The position numbers were made by a program, and so were the translations under genes. The notes under the pieces were generated by a model. The model was not told the origin of the DNA. It made no database searches and worked only from the letters and a program-made list of their open reading frames with translations. This document shows positions 46,435 through 59,856 of a stretch of DNA of 64,000 bases, one piece after another. This DNA is from Arbacia lixula (taxonomy: Eukaryota; Echinodermata; Echinoidea; Arbacioida; Arbaciidae). The DNA lies in the NCBI GenBank assembly GCA_963669155.1, contig OZ022589.1, forward strand, positions 15,284,272 to 15,348,271, in the 5' to 3' direction. Positions within the stretch are counted from its first letter, which is position 1. Each line of letters begins with the position of its first letter.

Positions 46435-46602
46435 GCAAATAATCAACTTTTGGTTTCAGGCAATGAGACGAACCATCAATTCCTCGGCGATCTGAATGTA
46501 TACGCTATCTTTCCTCAGCTGCGCTTCTGGAAGATAGCTACATCCAGATCGCCTCGGACGTGATAGTTCGTCCAATCACCCTCACCAACTTTGATTATTT
46601 GA
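46435..46602. repeat. Imperfect inverted repeat / hairpin
   Basis: Arms CAAATAATCAACTTT to GCTATCTTT and AAGATAGC to TTTGATTATTTG pair imperfectly around a CCTCAGCTGCGCTTCT loop. The inner part (GCGATCTGAATGTA / TACATCCAGATCGC) pairs best. Confidence 0.75.
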
Positions 46603-47872
46603 TTACTATCGGATAAGACATCTCAGACATTTGCGGATACCATCTCAATCATGACAGTGCCTTGCATATATTTTTTATACAAATTATTGATCAAATTTAA
46701 CTTAAAGTGGACTCATATGCGTATGATACCTTGATAACGTACATTATGGAATATCAAATCAACAGATGATTTACTATTAATGAGTCATGAGCTTTGGGGT
46801 TGGATGGTTGAACATATAAAGTATTCTTCCTTGCCACATAATAACTGCATGTACTACGCTCAATATGTCTGATTTGATTCTAACCGTATGACGTTACCAC
46901 TAACCAACCTAAATTTATTAGTGGTGGGGTACCCAGCAAACATCCGCTTAAGGATGAACAAAGCATGTAAAACGTAAAGAAATAAGTTAATTTGGGGCGC
47001 CCTCCACCAGGAAAATGCAGTTAGCAGTCATATATATTTGGCAATGTTTGGAGCATACAGAACATTTTTCCAGTTGGCGTTTGAGAGCTACCATGAGAAG
47101 GCAAAGACCCTACATGCTCCCAGTCTAATAGCATTGTGACTCATAAAACTCGCATTATATTCGTAAAACTCAAGACGGCATCGTATGCCAACATAGGATG
47201 CGACGCGGTGGACCATGGCCAGACAATCAGAATCAAGCGTCTTCTGGGCCAGACGAGGCGATTTAATGTGAAATCAGTATTCATAAGTTGTTGCATCAAA
47301 AATATACCAGTGACATGCATGTATACATGATGATATAACTAGAAGTGTGAGAAGGATGACTGATTCAAAATCGCACGCCGTGAGTGATACACTTTGGATA
47401 TAGACAAAGGCAAGTGGGATTTTTTGCAAAATAAAAGAAGAAACCATAAACGTGATTTTTCCATGAAAATCACTGGCCAGGCAGAAGTGATAGCAATGTC
47501 TGTCTTATTGATTGTAAAACTACGTATAACATTTCACTGCTCGTGAAACCTTTCTTTTATATTCACAAGCATAATCAACGCCTGATGGCTTTGTGAAATA
47601 TGATTCCGCGATTAGTTGTTCCTACGAAATCACCTGATATGAGACAAGAAAATGATATGTTCCTCACAAAGGGAGGCACGTTAAACCGTGCTGTGCTGTT
47701 GTTTTTAAGACGCATCAAGAAGAGTTGAGGAAACTCTTTGTTATGGTTGCCGCTGGCAAGTAATAGACAATATTCATTTTGCACCGGTTTCTGGCTGCTG
47801 CAAAAAATAGCCATGGGCTCCAGTGAAGGGAAGAGTTACGTATACAAAATCGCGAGATATTATACGTATATA

Positions 47873-47972
47873 GAGAGACAGACAAACAGACAGACAGGGA
47901 GAGGGAGCGAGAGAGAGAAGGAGAGAGAAAGAAAAAAGATAAAGGGAGAGAGAGAGGGGAGAGAGAGGGGGG

Positions 47973-48003
<31 letters not shown>

Positions 48004-48025
48004 GGGGAGTGAAAGGGAGAAAGAA

Positions 48026-48079
<54 letters not shown>

Positions 48080-48295
48080 GGAGATAGGTATATATATAGA
48101 GAGAGAGAGAGAGTGTGTGTGTGTGTGTGTGTGTGTGTTTGTGTGTGTGAGAGAGAGATAGAGAGCGAGACAAAGAGATAGAGAGAGATAAATACAGGGA
48201 GATAGAGGGGGGGGGGGGGAGAGAGAGAGAGAGAGAAGGAGAGGGGGGTGAAGGGGGTGAAGGGGGTGGGGGCGGGAGGGAGGGAGGGAGGGAGA

Positions 48296-48343
<48 letters not shown>
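47873..48343. repeat. (GA)n/(TG)n compound microsatellite
   Basis: About 470 bp of GA-rich sequence with a TG block at 48113-48148 and G runs. The long Ser/Leu and Arg/Glu frames across it are artefacts. Confidence 0.96.
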
Positions 48344-48345
<2 letters not shown>

Positions 48346-49312
48346 CGTATGTGGTGGGAATGGGGAGGGGAGAGGAAGAGACAGATCTATTAATATAAAA
48401 ATATAAATAGTGTTGGTGAGCAGAGAAGGAGAGAAGAAAACTCGACAAATTGAGAAAGAGGAAACGGAAATATAGACAGACAGATATCACAACAGAAGAA
48501 CACCCCAAAATAACAAACTATAGACAAAGAAGTAAAGGTCGAACTGGGACGTGTATATCAACAAAAATACTTTGAAGAACAAGTACCACTCGGTGTGTTT
48601 TTTCTTATAATTTAGCGCTTCTGGGTGTACTTGGGCTACTTTGGGACAACACATCGACCGTCTGAAATGTAAGTTGATTGCATTATAGCTGACGATTCTG
48701 AGGAGCCTAAATCTAGAATCTTTTTAGAAAATCCCGTTGAATAATATCTTTTGATTATTTTTTGTATCAATTATTTTTTGAGATGGTAAAATTTACAGTA
48801 CGTGACATCATCGGCTTGCTATAAACCCACCTAGATACACCTGATTAGACCATAGATCATGTTTGTGTAAAATGCATGCATGTTCTTTGAATAAAATATT
48901 TCCTATCGTGATCCAAAAACTTGTCCAAGGTATGTTCGACTAGCAACAACAAAGGGATCCGAGGCACATTCCACCCATTTATTTCCAGTCTTATTTATGC
49001 AGGGTGTATAGCAATGAGAAAATTACAAACAATAATACTAAGACAATGGAAGAACAATGGTAAACGTATCTTAGCATGAAACAAATTCATTGCCAACCAC
49101 AAACCACAGTCAGACAGTTCAAGGTCCTCTATCAAAATTAGGGCAGGACAGGCGTGTGCGATAATCCGTTACTATGAAGTCAGGAGGAATTAACCATTGA
49201 TTTAAAAACAAAAAAAAATATTCTGCGAAAAGCAATACATAGACAAGGTAGGACTATTACGGCACATAACACGGGATATATGCTGCTGCTCTTTAAATCA
49301 GTCGAAAGGAGT

Positions 49313-49830
49313 TTAAAGAAAAGTTCACCCTAAAATTATTTTGGCTTCAATCACAGGAGACACATAAAAGAAATATATTAGTGAAGGTTTGATGAAAATC
49401 GGCCAAAGGATAAGAAAGTTATTTGATTTGATTTTTTTTTATTTTGTGACGTCACGTGCGAGGTGCTCTCCCACATGTTGTGTGAATATCTCTTGGAGAA
49501 TATCCATTTTCTCACAAGGATATTTAACATTTCACCTATGCGTTTGATATATTATTAGACACATGTTTTCACACATATATCGCGATGAAAACAATGTACA
49601 CCTGTAGTCCTTTATCAAAGATCAGAAAAAATGCAATTTATGGAAAAAGTAGTACACAACACATGGGAGAGGACCCATGTCATGCATGTGACGGCACAAA
49701 ATCAAAACTTAAAATACAATTATATCTTTCTTATCTTTACCAATTTTCATCAAACCTTCACTGATATGTTTCTTTCATGTGTCTACTTTCAATGAAACCA
49801 ACATTTCTTCAGGGTGAACTATTTCTTTAA
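49313..49830. mobile_element. TTAA-flanked fold-back element, CRE/E-box family, copy D (full, palindromic)
   Basis: It starts TTAAAGAAAAGTTCACCCTA and ends AGGGTGAACTATTTCTTTAA. The arms are inverted over much of the length. The left arm carries the 13-mer in reverse (GTGACGTCACGTG, 49446-49458); the right arm has a decayed version near 49680. Confidence 0.85.
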
Positions 49831-50272
49831 CATTAAGCATTTTGGTCGTTTGCTGTTGATGTCCTTTGCCTTGTTGAATATAATACAGATCTCGACCAGA
49901 CTTCCCCTTAAAGTATGTGTTTTAGTATTTGCATGTACTATTAAACGTCTCTATTGTCGTTGTGCTAGGTGTCAAAACACTTTTGACATTTTTTTAAAAT
50001 GATTACATAGAAGTTACAAATCAAATCAAGGGAAAAATTACACATTACAAAGTCAAAAGATATCAACATTTTCCATGTTTTTAGAAGCAAGTATTGTAAC
50101 ATATCATTACTTTTCTTTAAATAGTATTGTAACAAAACGGTTGTGACAGTGCACCCCACACGGGTTACTATGCCATCATATTCCTCAACGAAAGGACTCA
50201 TACATAAAAATATACTCTTGTTTGGACGGGCAATAATTCAGCGAAATATCTTTAAAAAACAAAAAATGAGTC

Positions 50273-50545
50273 ATGCATAGAGTAGTCAATTTGAAGGTCA
50301 AACAAATAAAATTGTACAATGAATACGACTACAATGGAAGAAAATATTGTCTAAGAACATCACAGCAATTAAAACTGGAAACTGCCATTAAGCGTAATGA
50401 AATCGATCGCGAGATTAAGAGTCGGGTTTTGGACGGGTCGTTTAAAATCACCGGTTTCTGTAGCCTATACAACAGAGACCTTAAGAACGCACATCACAGG
50501 TACCTGGACCAAGGTGATGCAATGTGGCGTGCAATGCCCCGCTGA
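50273..50545 (+). other. 90-codon open frame, unknown
   Basis: ATG-initiated and charged (SQQLKLETAIKRNEIDREIK segment), with no recognised domain, promoter or splice context. Possibly chance. Confidence 0.12.
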
Positions 50546-51014
50546 CCGATGCATTACAATATGGTCGGCACGAAACATGATATATTTTTTGTTACCTTTT
50601 CCTGGAAACCGCTGATTCATGTCGAGTTTCATGATTTATGTAAAAGGGCTAACTTTACCTTTAATTTTGGCAATTATTAACAAGATAAGGGTGGAGATTC
50701 GTTTAAGACAGAACAGACGTACAATAACGATGGAGTGGCAATAATAGAATCGGTGCAATGCTTCATCTCTATTTATGTTCCCGTAATCTCACGCTGAGTA
50801 TGGCCCTGAAGAAAGTGTTCAGAAATACAATTCCTTGGAAGATAACATCCCAGAGATAATAGTCTTTATTTTAAGACGCTTGAACGATTATGGATGATTC
50901 AGTGAGATCATTCGTGTCACTGTGTTGATACTTTCCTTCATTTGTTATGCACGTTGCATTCCCCTCCCGCCCTTCAGAAAACAAATCCTACACAAAACAA
51001 ATGAAAATTCATTA

Positions 51015-51299
51015 CAAGGATAATTCAACCTGAATTTAAGTTCAGTTTTTGTGTAAAAACGTGTTTCTAATGATGTATCAAATGCACATCTTTTTGAGAA
51101 AATGGTCATTTAAACAAATAATTGTACAAGACATTATGGAGAACACCTCGCACGTGACGTCACAAAATAAAAAAAAAATGAAAGCTCAAAACGTTTTAAT
51201 TATTTGAAGGATCATCATCAAACTTTCAATAGTAATGTTTCTGTCATGTGTCTGCTTTTATTGAAACCAACTTAATTTTATGGTGAACTATCCCTTTAA
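51015..51299. mobile_element. TTAA-family MITE-like element, CRE/E-box family, copy E (short form)
   Basis: The left end is near TAATTCAACCTGAATT. It carries CACGTGACGTCAC at 51151-51163 and ends GGTGAACTATCCCTTTAA. It shares its left half with copy C. Confidence 0.75.
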
Positions 51300-53443
51300 A
51301 ACGGGAAGGGGTAGTGGTGGTATTAAGCATGGGCCGTAATTATGATGGAACCGTCACGATGTCATCACGTTTTGTTTCACATGTACTGCAACTATATTAT
51401 CATTCCAAAATTATTCATTCTTAGTATAACATAATCAAATATGCATATGACTGATGGACACGGTAGAATTATCTTTGTTTTAAATTGTATTACGGGTTTT
51501 ACTAGTCCACTTCTACCTCTTACATTTAAGGCAACGTATTCTGTTAACCCTTTGTGTGTTTGACGAAGTACTGCTCTATGGGATATGTGTGCATTATTTG
51601 TGCAAAAATGCACACATGACGTGTCAAGGGTTAATCCTGAATCTGCTAGATAAGCTGCATTGGAATTATGTTAATTACCTATCAATGAATTAATATATGG
51701 ATCACGACGGTTGACTTTCATAAATCAGACACTTCAAATACGCTGTATTATGTTGCTTTTGCGGTTTATATAATATTGTTGTCTCGTCTGCAAAAAATGG
51801 ATGCCCTACCTTTGCCTATTTTGATGTTGTATTTTGGTTAGATTAAACTTATGGATATAGTTTCCAAGGGTCTCGTGATAGAGACTAATCCGTCTGGATG
51901 TCAAGCAGAAGGACTTTATCACTGTCTCTGTCTCTATCTCCCGGGTGCATCATCCAGCCCATCACATATCGCCTCTCCTCCTAGCCCTCTATTTATTGCC
52001 GGGCAGTTCTCAGCGTAAACATTGAAACGCAACGCTCGGCGCTCGCAACACGTGAGCCGCCCACCGTCACACTCTCGCCACCAGAACAATGTCAGCTCCT
52101 TGTCACTTTCTGTCTCTGTCTCTCCTCCTCTTTCTCCCTCTCTCCCTCTCTCTCTCCCTCCCACTCTCTTTTTCTCAGCTGACTGGCTTCTTGATTCGCG
52201 TCTTCTCTTTCTCACTTCGCATCCCTAATTTTCTTTCCTGTGCCTGCGCGTGGTGTGGTGTCTCTTCTCTTCGCGTTCGATCTCTCTCGTTCCATCATAC
52301 TTCCTCCAGAGTTAGAGTTGAACGGCAAGGCGAGGCGAGGTTAGCGGGAGGGCTTGGTTACCGTTTCATGCAAATCGCAAGCGTCAGAGAATTGCTACCC
52401 TAGTCCGCTGGTCCTACAGGATACTGTTACCGAAATCTGTTTCGACTCTGCCTCTTGTCGCTCAAACAACATCGTACCACATCCATCTCGAGTTACCCAA
52501 TTCGGAATATTAAGTAGGGGTACTAATCTCTTGAACTCCGTGGTCAGATTTACGCTCTACTTGGAGGATCCGAATTAAACCCAGCAGACACCAATTGAAT
52601 AGTAGGCATACATTTCCCGTGGTGGAGGGGGTTAACGGAAGAGGGTCATCCTATTTTGGGGGACACCACGTACGCCCTGTTCCAGAGAATTCATGCGACA
52701 GTGATTTATTCCAATGTTCGTTGGCTGCGGGCTAAGATTGACTAGGGATAATCACTGTAAGCTGATCCACCCGCCCAGAACTGCTGGAGGATCCAGTCGC
52801 TGTATTTCTTCTGGTCTCCTATTGCTGCTTCTCATTTCTGGAAAGAGCCATCGAGCTGGGCTGAGCGACATGACCGGGTAGCCATCCCCCAAAGCTAGCT
52901 ACCGCTCACAAAATATCATGCCTGGTCATTCTTAAAACATATTCACTAAGCGGGTATTATGAGTTGAAGCTTCGCGGAGAAAAGACTAAAGGAAGAATAG
53001 AACTTAACGTCGACCTTTTCCTGCCGTCCGTTTTCCGTTTTCCCTGGAGTAGGAAGGCGGAAATGTTGGCATCGAAGTGAGGGACACTGACATGACTACT
53101 GGTTCTCAATGGAATTGGAGCCAAATACTACTTCTACTTCGAGTATTTAGGTCTGAAACGGAGAGATGGCAAATGGAAATCATGCGATGTATTATATCAT
53201 AACGTGAATCTCTGGTTACGTAACGATCGTCGTTCAATGTTATCATATCTACTACGGCCTCCATGATATCTCTCTAAACTTCTTGGAATCTGTTTTTTTT
53301 CTAAAGATGCTACATGGAAACTGTGTGAATACTTCAGGAGGAACCAGCATAAGAACGATTATGCTATAGTTTTGTGTTGACTTTGGTATCACTGGAACGT
53401 TATCTTATTTTTCTGGAAGTTGCATCATTATTCTACGCCCACC
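51300..53443. other. Possible promoter/5' UTR region before a candidate first exon
   Basis: The sequence from about 51940 is more GC-balanced than its flanks and holds a CT tract at 52109-52160. If the ATG at 53444 is real, this stretch would hold the promoter and 5' UTR. No TATA box or other decisive element is claimed. Confidence 0.25.
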
Positions 53444-53548
53444 ATGACTCAGATATTCCAGGATTTTGCATTGGGAGCCACCACTCTACCAGTACCAACA
53501 AAAGTGGTCTTTTCCCTTCTCCTTCTACAGGCGGTTTGTCTACAAAGG
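53444..53548 (+). CDS. Candidate first coding exon with signal peptide
   Basis: ATG in a good context (CGCCCACCATGA) encodes 35 residues. A Lys precedes a hydrophobic core VVFSLLLLQAVC, a plausible signal peptide with a long n-region. A consensus donor GTAAGT follows directly (phase 0). The frame stops in the next few codons if not spliced. No downstream partner exon was recognised in the window, so the rest of the gene would lie in introns not resolved here or beyond 64000. Product unknown. Confidence 0.4.
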
Positions 53549-54238
53549 GTAAGTTGCTTTATTAACGTGTTAAAACCTCCTTGACTCTACAAAGGCCCGG
53601 ATTTATCTGTCTTTTTCATCCCGTTGTCAATTATGCCAATAAAAGGGATGTATCCCCTATTGCAGCTTCTAGCTTCAACGCGCGCCTTTCTACTTCCCTT
53701 TTTGTCCTACTTACAACTGGTTTGTTTGACTGAGGAGTTTTCAATGGGGGCTGCTCTTGTAACATGTCTAAGGTACCCGCTGTGGTATTGTTATGTTATT
53801 CAAGAAGAAAAACGCGATTGAAGGAGAGGACTTATCGCTTTCTTTTATCGTTGATTTTGGGGTGAAACCACCTTTATCCTCCTCTCTGTAAGCCCATTGT
53901 TAGTAGTTGATGTTGTAAGGTTTAAGATACGTCAGGCCGGAGATTTTGGTTTAAAAGAAGAATCCAAAAGAAGTCAGCTTATCTAATATACCTCCCAATC
54001 CTCTGTTAGTATTCAACATCTGATGCGTAACTTGTAATCTTCTGTACCGTTGCACGTTTGACCTTTTTCTCACACTTAACTTATTAAGCGTTGTCAGTGC
54101 AGAGTAATGCAATAAATACACGCCCGTTCCCTGGAACAGCACATATTCCTACTCTTCAAGAGTTAAGGATCTATACACAATGTTCATCACAGTGAGGCTG
54201 ATGTGAAATCACGCTTTAGCATGGAAAGCGGAAACAGT

Positions 54239-54611
54239 TTAAAGGGAATATACTATACTGGGAAGAAACATAGCCTTCAAACGGGTGATCGTGAGCATGC
54301 TTCTTGCCAACGGACTTAAATTTGTGTATTATTCATTGGAGAAACTTGCTGACAGTTATTAGCCCTCAAATAATCCACATTTTGAGTATTTAATGATTTT
54401 AATCACAAATCCTCGAAATGTTCGGGCCGAACATTTTAATCTAATCACTAATCATGCTAAGTGTTCCATATGTGGATCATTTGAGGGCAAATAACTTTCA
54501 ACAAGTTTCTATAATGGACAGTACAAGAATTTAAGACCGTTGGCAATCAGATTGCTCACGATCACCTGTTTGAAGGCTACATTTCTTCCCAGTACAGTAT
54601 ATTCCCTTTAA
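54239..54611. mobile_element. TTAA-flanked long fold-back element (family FB, copy 2)
   Basis: It begins TTAAAGGGAATATACTATAC and ends CAGTATATTCCCTTTAA, with arms matching those of the 12996 element (CTTCTTGCCAACGG, CTCAAATAATCCACATTT). The centre contains a small extra palindrome around AATGTTCGGGCCGAACATT. Confidence 0.9.
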
Positions 54612-54638
54612 CGTCTTAACTCATGTCGTTTCAGACAG

Positions 54639-54837
54639 GATTTGTGATTAAATCATTAAGTACTCCAAATGTGGATTATTTAAGGGCTAATAACTATCAC
54701 CAAGTTTCTCAAATGCATAATACACGAATTTAAGACCGTTGGCAAGAAGCATGCTCACGGTCACCTGTTTGAAGGCTATGTTTCTTCCCAGGACAGTACA
54801 TTCACTTTAACGTCTTAACTCATGTCGTGTCAGACAG
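54639..54837. repeat. Duplicated right arm of FB element plus its flank
   Basis: The right arm and the adjoining host flank CGTCTTAACTCATGTCGT followed by CAGACAG are repeated directly after the full copy. A tandem duplication of about 200 bp therefore included host DNA. Confidence 0.85.
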
Positions 54838-54877
54838 ATTACTGAACAATATGATGACGTGTGTTAAACTAGGGATT

Positions 54878-55183
54878 CATCTCTTTCTATAAAGGCGTCA
54901 TATCCGTCTTCGTAAAGGTGGTGTACTCCTCTCTATAAAGGTGGTATATTCTTCTCTATAAAAGTGTTTTATCTTTCCATAATGGTGCTATTTTCTTATC
55001 CGTAAAGGTGGCATATTTCCCTCTATAATGGTGATATATCCCTCTCCTTAAAGGTGGTATATTCCTCTCTTCAACGGTGGTATATCTCCATATAAAAATG
55101 GCAATCTCTCTCTATATATTTAATGTCATATATTTATCTCTGTTAAGGTGGTATATTCCTCTGTATAAAGGTGGTGTATCCCT
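54878..55183. repeat. Degenerate minisatellite, about 25-27 bp unit
   Basis: Units of the type CTCTATAAAGGTGGTATATTC repeat about eleven times with substitutions and small indels. Confidence 0.85.
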
Positions 55184-55936
55184 TTTGCGGACACAGGAAA
55201 ATGTCTGCCAAACTTTGCATAAACCACAAGACTAACTTTATCAGTCTACTTTGTCAAACATAGGCGTATGGTTGTCTTTCAGGATCAAGTTCTATTTCAC
55301 ATTGACGGGTGCAAATATGAAGGATGCAATGATATCCTCCAATAGCCCACGCAGTCATACAATATATTTATTGATTGCCTGGAAATGTTTGTACACCATA
55401 AATAGTGTTTGTGTCCTTTTGATTGAAATGTACAAAGTGAATGTGACTCTCCCAGACTATACTAGACTATACTGAACGATGGTTCTATCATATTGCACAT
55501 ACTGTTCATCTCGCATTTCATAACCAATATAACTATACTATACTACAATATATATCATTGAGAGAGCTCCGTCGTTTTAAAAAAAAAAATCAATTTTGTA
55601 TGCCATAATTTGTGTTTAAAAATACCTCGTTGGTGGTTAGGGCGTGTGAGAGGAGTTCCTCACCTTTAGCAGTCGTTGAAAGACGCAGTGCTTCTAAATG
55701 GTGTCAACACTGGCAAGTTGACACACTTCCCGATTTCTGGACATATTTCCCGAAAGGCCATCCAATATTAAAATTGAGCTCCTCCGTACAAAGTCCACGC
55801 TGGGAAAATCTCTATTTCCCAGACAATTGCCGAGGTAATAAGAGTCTAACTGGGAATAGGGAAGTATGTCATGTGCACACCGTTGGGAATTAATCCCACG
55901 CAATGAAGATGAATTCATCGACAGCTACAGCGATGA

Positions 55937-56077
<141 letters not shown>

Positions 56078-57710
56078 TAATCCACGAGTGACTATCTCTT
56101 GGTGTCACGAGCCTAATAAGGGCAGGGAATTGAATCCATTTTGTTGTGTTGCGAGTGATCACGAAATGCATTCGTGCGCGTCTTTCTTTTAGATTACATA
56201 TTTTGTCCTTGATTCGAATGTTTTGAAATAATTTCCTTTTAAAGAATGCTAGCAATATCATCATTGCCGTTGAGACAGCACGCCAGAACCATTTGTACTG
56301 GTACGTTACCAGTCCTGCTTCATAAATGTCACTAATAATGTAAGTTCCACAAACGAACAATTGCGATAGTGTTCTGAGCAGCGCGACTCACTGTGATATG
56401 CGGCTGATCATGATCATGGTCATGATTTGTTTTTCTCTCTTCTTGTAAATTTTGTTTTCGAAACGTTACAAAAACTACCTAAAGCTCAAATGCACAATCC
56501 CATTGTAATAAGGATATGGATTTCCATTTCTTTTTTTTTTTACTCATATTGGATTCGTCGGTTGAAGTAAAACACGATTTGAAGAGCAACAAAACACGAG
56601 ATCAGTGCCCTTACCATTAACATGAATATGTGTGGTTGCGCGTTTGCGAAGAATTGCATTTTCAAGTGCCTGTTTTTCGTAACAAAACCGATAAATCAAT
56701 GGCGTCGGGTAACCTGTCCCCCTCCCCCGACCCCCTTCTGGTCACGTGATTGGTTATCGCAATTTCTTATCCGCCAAGGAACGTCTCCTCATGAATATAT
56801 GCATGATGCCAATTTCATGTGTGGCATTTGATCCCCGTGATCCGGCCTATACCTACCTGAAGGAGGACGCTCATCTATATTTACTAAGCGGTGCCACTCG
56901 CGAGCAAGTGCACATGGCGGTCATTTTCGATCGCCGGCGTTACGTTAAGGTGCAAGCTGATCATCACCACGTTACGTTTCAAGTGTGCCCCCCGAGTTTT
57001 GATTAATTCATATATTGCCATCGGCATGCACATTGTGTAATAAGCCAGTGGTGTTTTCAAAGCTTGGTAAGTTAAGGGTTATACACGTTTACAATGAGTC
57101 CACGAAAACCAGCCAAATAACATCAAATGTTGAGTGCGTTACCTTATTGATCAGTAACCATGGTAACGTGTGAAAATGCGCGTGTGGACATAAACAAAAA
57201 CCTTGCTCTTAATTGAAGTTTAGCGTAATAAATCAACTCGTAATCAAAGATAATATTGGAATATATTGACAATAAAGTATAGCGATCATAGTAATGGTAA
57301 TAGTCAAATGATAACAGTGGAAATGACGTACTACAGTCAAACGTGCTAACAAAGATCACCCGTAGAGAAACATAATACATTGATTTCCATCGCCATGTTT
57401 GATTGTATCAATATGGTAATGCTGCTAAGTATGTAATGCTGGTCACCTCTTCATCTTTTTATGTGTAAAGACATTTTTTTATTATTTTCTCTCAAATCAA
57501 TTGAACAAATCATTCTTAGTTAACCTTGATACATTATACATTCATATTTTGAATTAAACATAAATTGCAATAGTTAAACAAAAGCATATATTGTTTACAA
57601 AACATTATTGTAACAATCAAAAATATTAACAGAAAATTTTTGTCTATTTATTCTCTCATCCCCTTCCCCGTTTGAACGTACTACCAACATCTTCCTCCAC
57701 ACATCCAAAC

Positions 57711-57801
57711 TCACACACACATACGCACCCTCTCTCTCTCTCACTCTCTCTCTCTCACACACACACACATACACACACACACACACACATACACACACAC
57801 A
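57711..57801. repeat. (CT)n/(CA)n microsatellite
   Basis: CA, CT, then CA tract. Confidence 0.94.
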
Positions 57802-59451
57802 AAAACCCCGAAGGATATATGCAAATGTAGTCCAGTCGCAACCGTTCCAGCATTTTTTTATTTTCTCACCAAAAAATAGATGTATTCGCCTCGCCGTCCT
57901 TATAACGGCATCGATCATATTTGTCTATCGGTCTATGTTCATCTCCCATGTACATATCTGCTTCATTTGACAAGTACCCTTCCATCGGTATCGTTCTTAT
58001 ATCACCCGTACCCCCTAGCTGCCCCTCTCGCGTCGCAACTCAAGTTCAAGGTTTATCTATAGTAAGTGGATTATGACTCTAGAATTGGACAATTAAAGTG
58101 AATGTGTCGTGCTCATGGTAGAAGTGCGATGACCCACGAAATAACCTACCGCGAACCAAGATTTCGGTCCTCTTTATAGATTGTCCGTCCCTTTTGCACG
58201 CTTAAAATTTGAAATCGTCTATCACGATCGTAAATTGAAGAAAGTGTGATTCAAGACCATTTCTAAGAATATAGCATGTTGAAGCTTTCTGTATATGTAA
58301 AAAATTTCAGCCGTTAAATTTCAAACCGACTTTTTTCGTACTACGAAAAAAGTATTAGTCTTTGTTACAGTATCTATGTGGTTATTATGCGTGTGTGAAA
58401 TCTTGACTTTATAAGTAACTACCAAACTTTGGAGAGGATTCCTTCCATAGAACAATTTTTTTCATAATGCGTTTTATAATTTAATAAACAGATTAATCAA
58501 TAAAGCAGATATTTCTACACAAAGTGCTAAGAGCCTGAGGTGAAGACTATTAATCAGACGTTGTTTACGTGCATTATTTGAATTTTACACTACGTATCAG
58601 TTTCAAATTATGAATATAGAGCTTCCTAACACTTCTCTATATGTTTTGCCAATGTTTCGATGGTTTTGTGGTGGTCTGAAAAAGGGACTGGCTGTCTTTA
58701 ACGGTGGCATTTTAGATCACTGGTCACAGACTCTGTGTTGTGGTTTGAATGCAAAATTACAGTTTAAGCTCGCAATTTCATCTTGTATTTGTATCATATC
58801 TTATCACACACTACACAATAGATATGCATCAATAATCTGATTGGGTAAATTATACTGCTGCGGCGCTCAAAATCATACTGTTAAGTGAAGACTATTATAC
58901 GCCGTAATCATAATGGTATACACTGTATACATAACGTTATGCATGTTAAACATTGTAATTTTCACCAGCTTTAATCTACGCGTTTAGCATTGATTGTGCT
59001 TGAATGCGCTGCCTGAGGTGATGCTTCGATGTATGCAAAACTTAAAATACAATCATGGTATTTTATCAGTAACGACAGGAAAAGAAAACATTAATCGATA
59101 TTGCGCATTGTAGTCCGTAAATGCGATTAATATGAATTTGTACGTAAAACGATTATACATGCCCAAGGAACAAAGCTAACAATACTTAAACCCGGGCAAG
59201 TGAATTATACATGTATATTGATCATTTTATTTGTATTGCGCTGCGCTTCTCGTTGGATTAATGAAAGCGGTGATTGTATATTGATCCACAAGTAGCAGCA
59301 CACGACACATTCGCACATACTGCAACTAACATTTATGTTCTTAGCGGCTCATTGTCCTACTGATATTGATTAGATCAACATTATCAGGAACATTGGAGAG
59401 GCCACATTGGGTAGGATAACGGGGCGGTTGAGATATAGATACAGCGAAAGA

Positions 59452-59454
<3 letters not shown>

Positions 59455-59490
<36 letters not shown>

Positions 59491-59735
59491 TGATGAAGAT
59501 AGGTTTTAGGGATGGGGGAAGAAAGACGGAGAGAGAGAGAGAGAGAGGGAAAGAGAGAGAGAGAAAAGAGTTAAAGAGAGAGGGAGAAAGAGAGGGAGAA
59601 AAAGAAAAAGAGAAAGAAAGAGAGAGTTGAAGATAGATAATGAGAATCAAAGTTAACAGAGATACAGAAAGAATGACAGACAAAGAAAGAGAAAGACTAT
59701 AAATTAGACGAGAACTAGAGAGAAAGATAGATCTG

Positions 59736-59766
<31 letters not shown>

Positions 59767-59777
59767 CGGATAGAGAG

Positions 59778-59856
<79 letters not shown>
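59455..59856. repeat. (GA)n and (GATA)n compound microsatellite
   Basis: Several GA tracts and a GATA block at about 59737-59765. The Ser/Leu-rich minus-strand frames here are artefacts. Confidence 0.95.

Noticed and set aside
47715..48508. 244- and 152-codon Ser/Leu/Pro frames on the minus strand
   Set aside because: GA/TG microsatellite translation; no domain or splice support.
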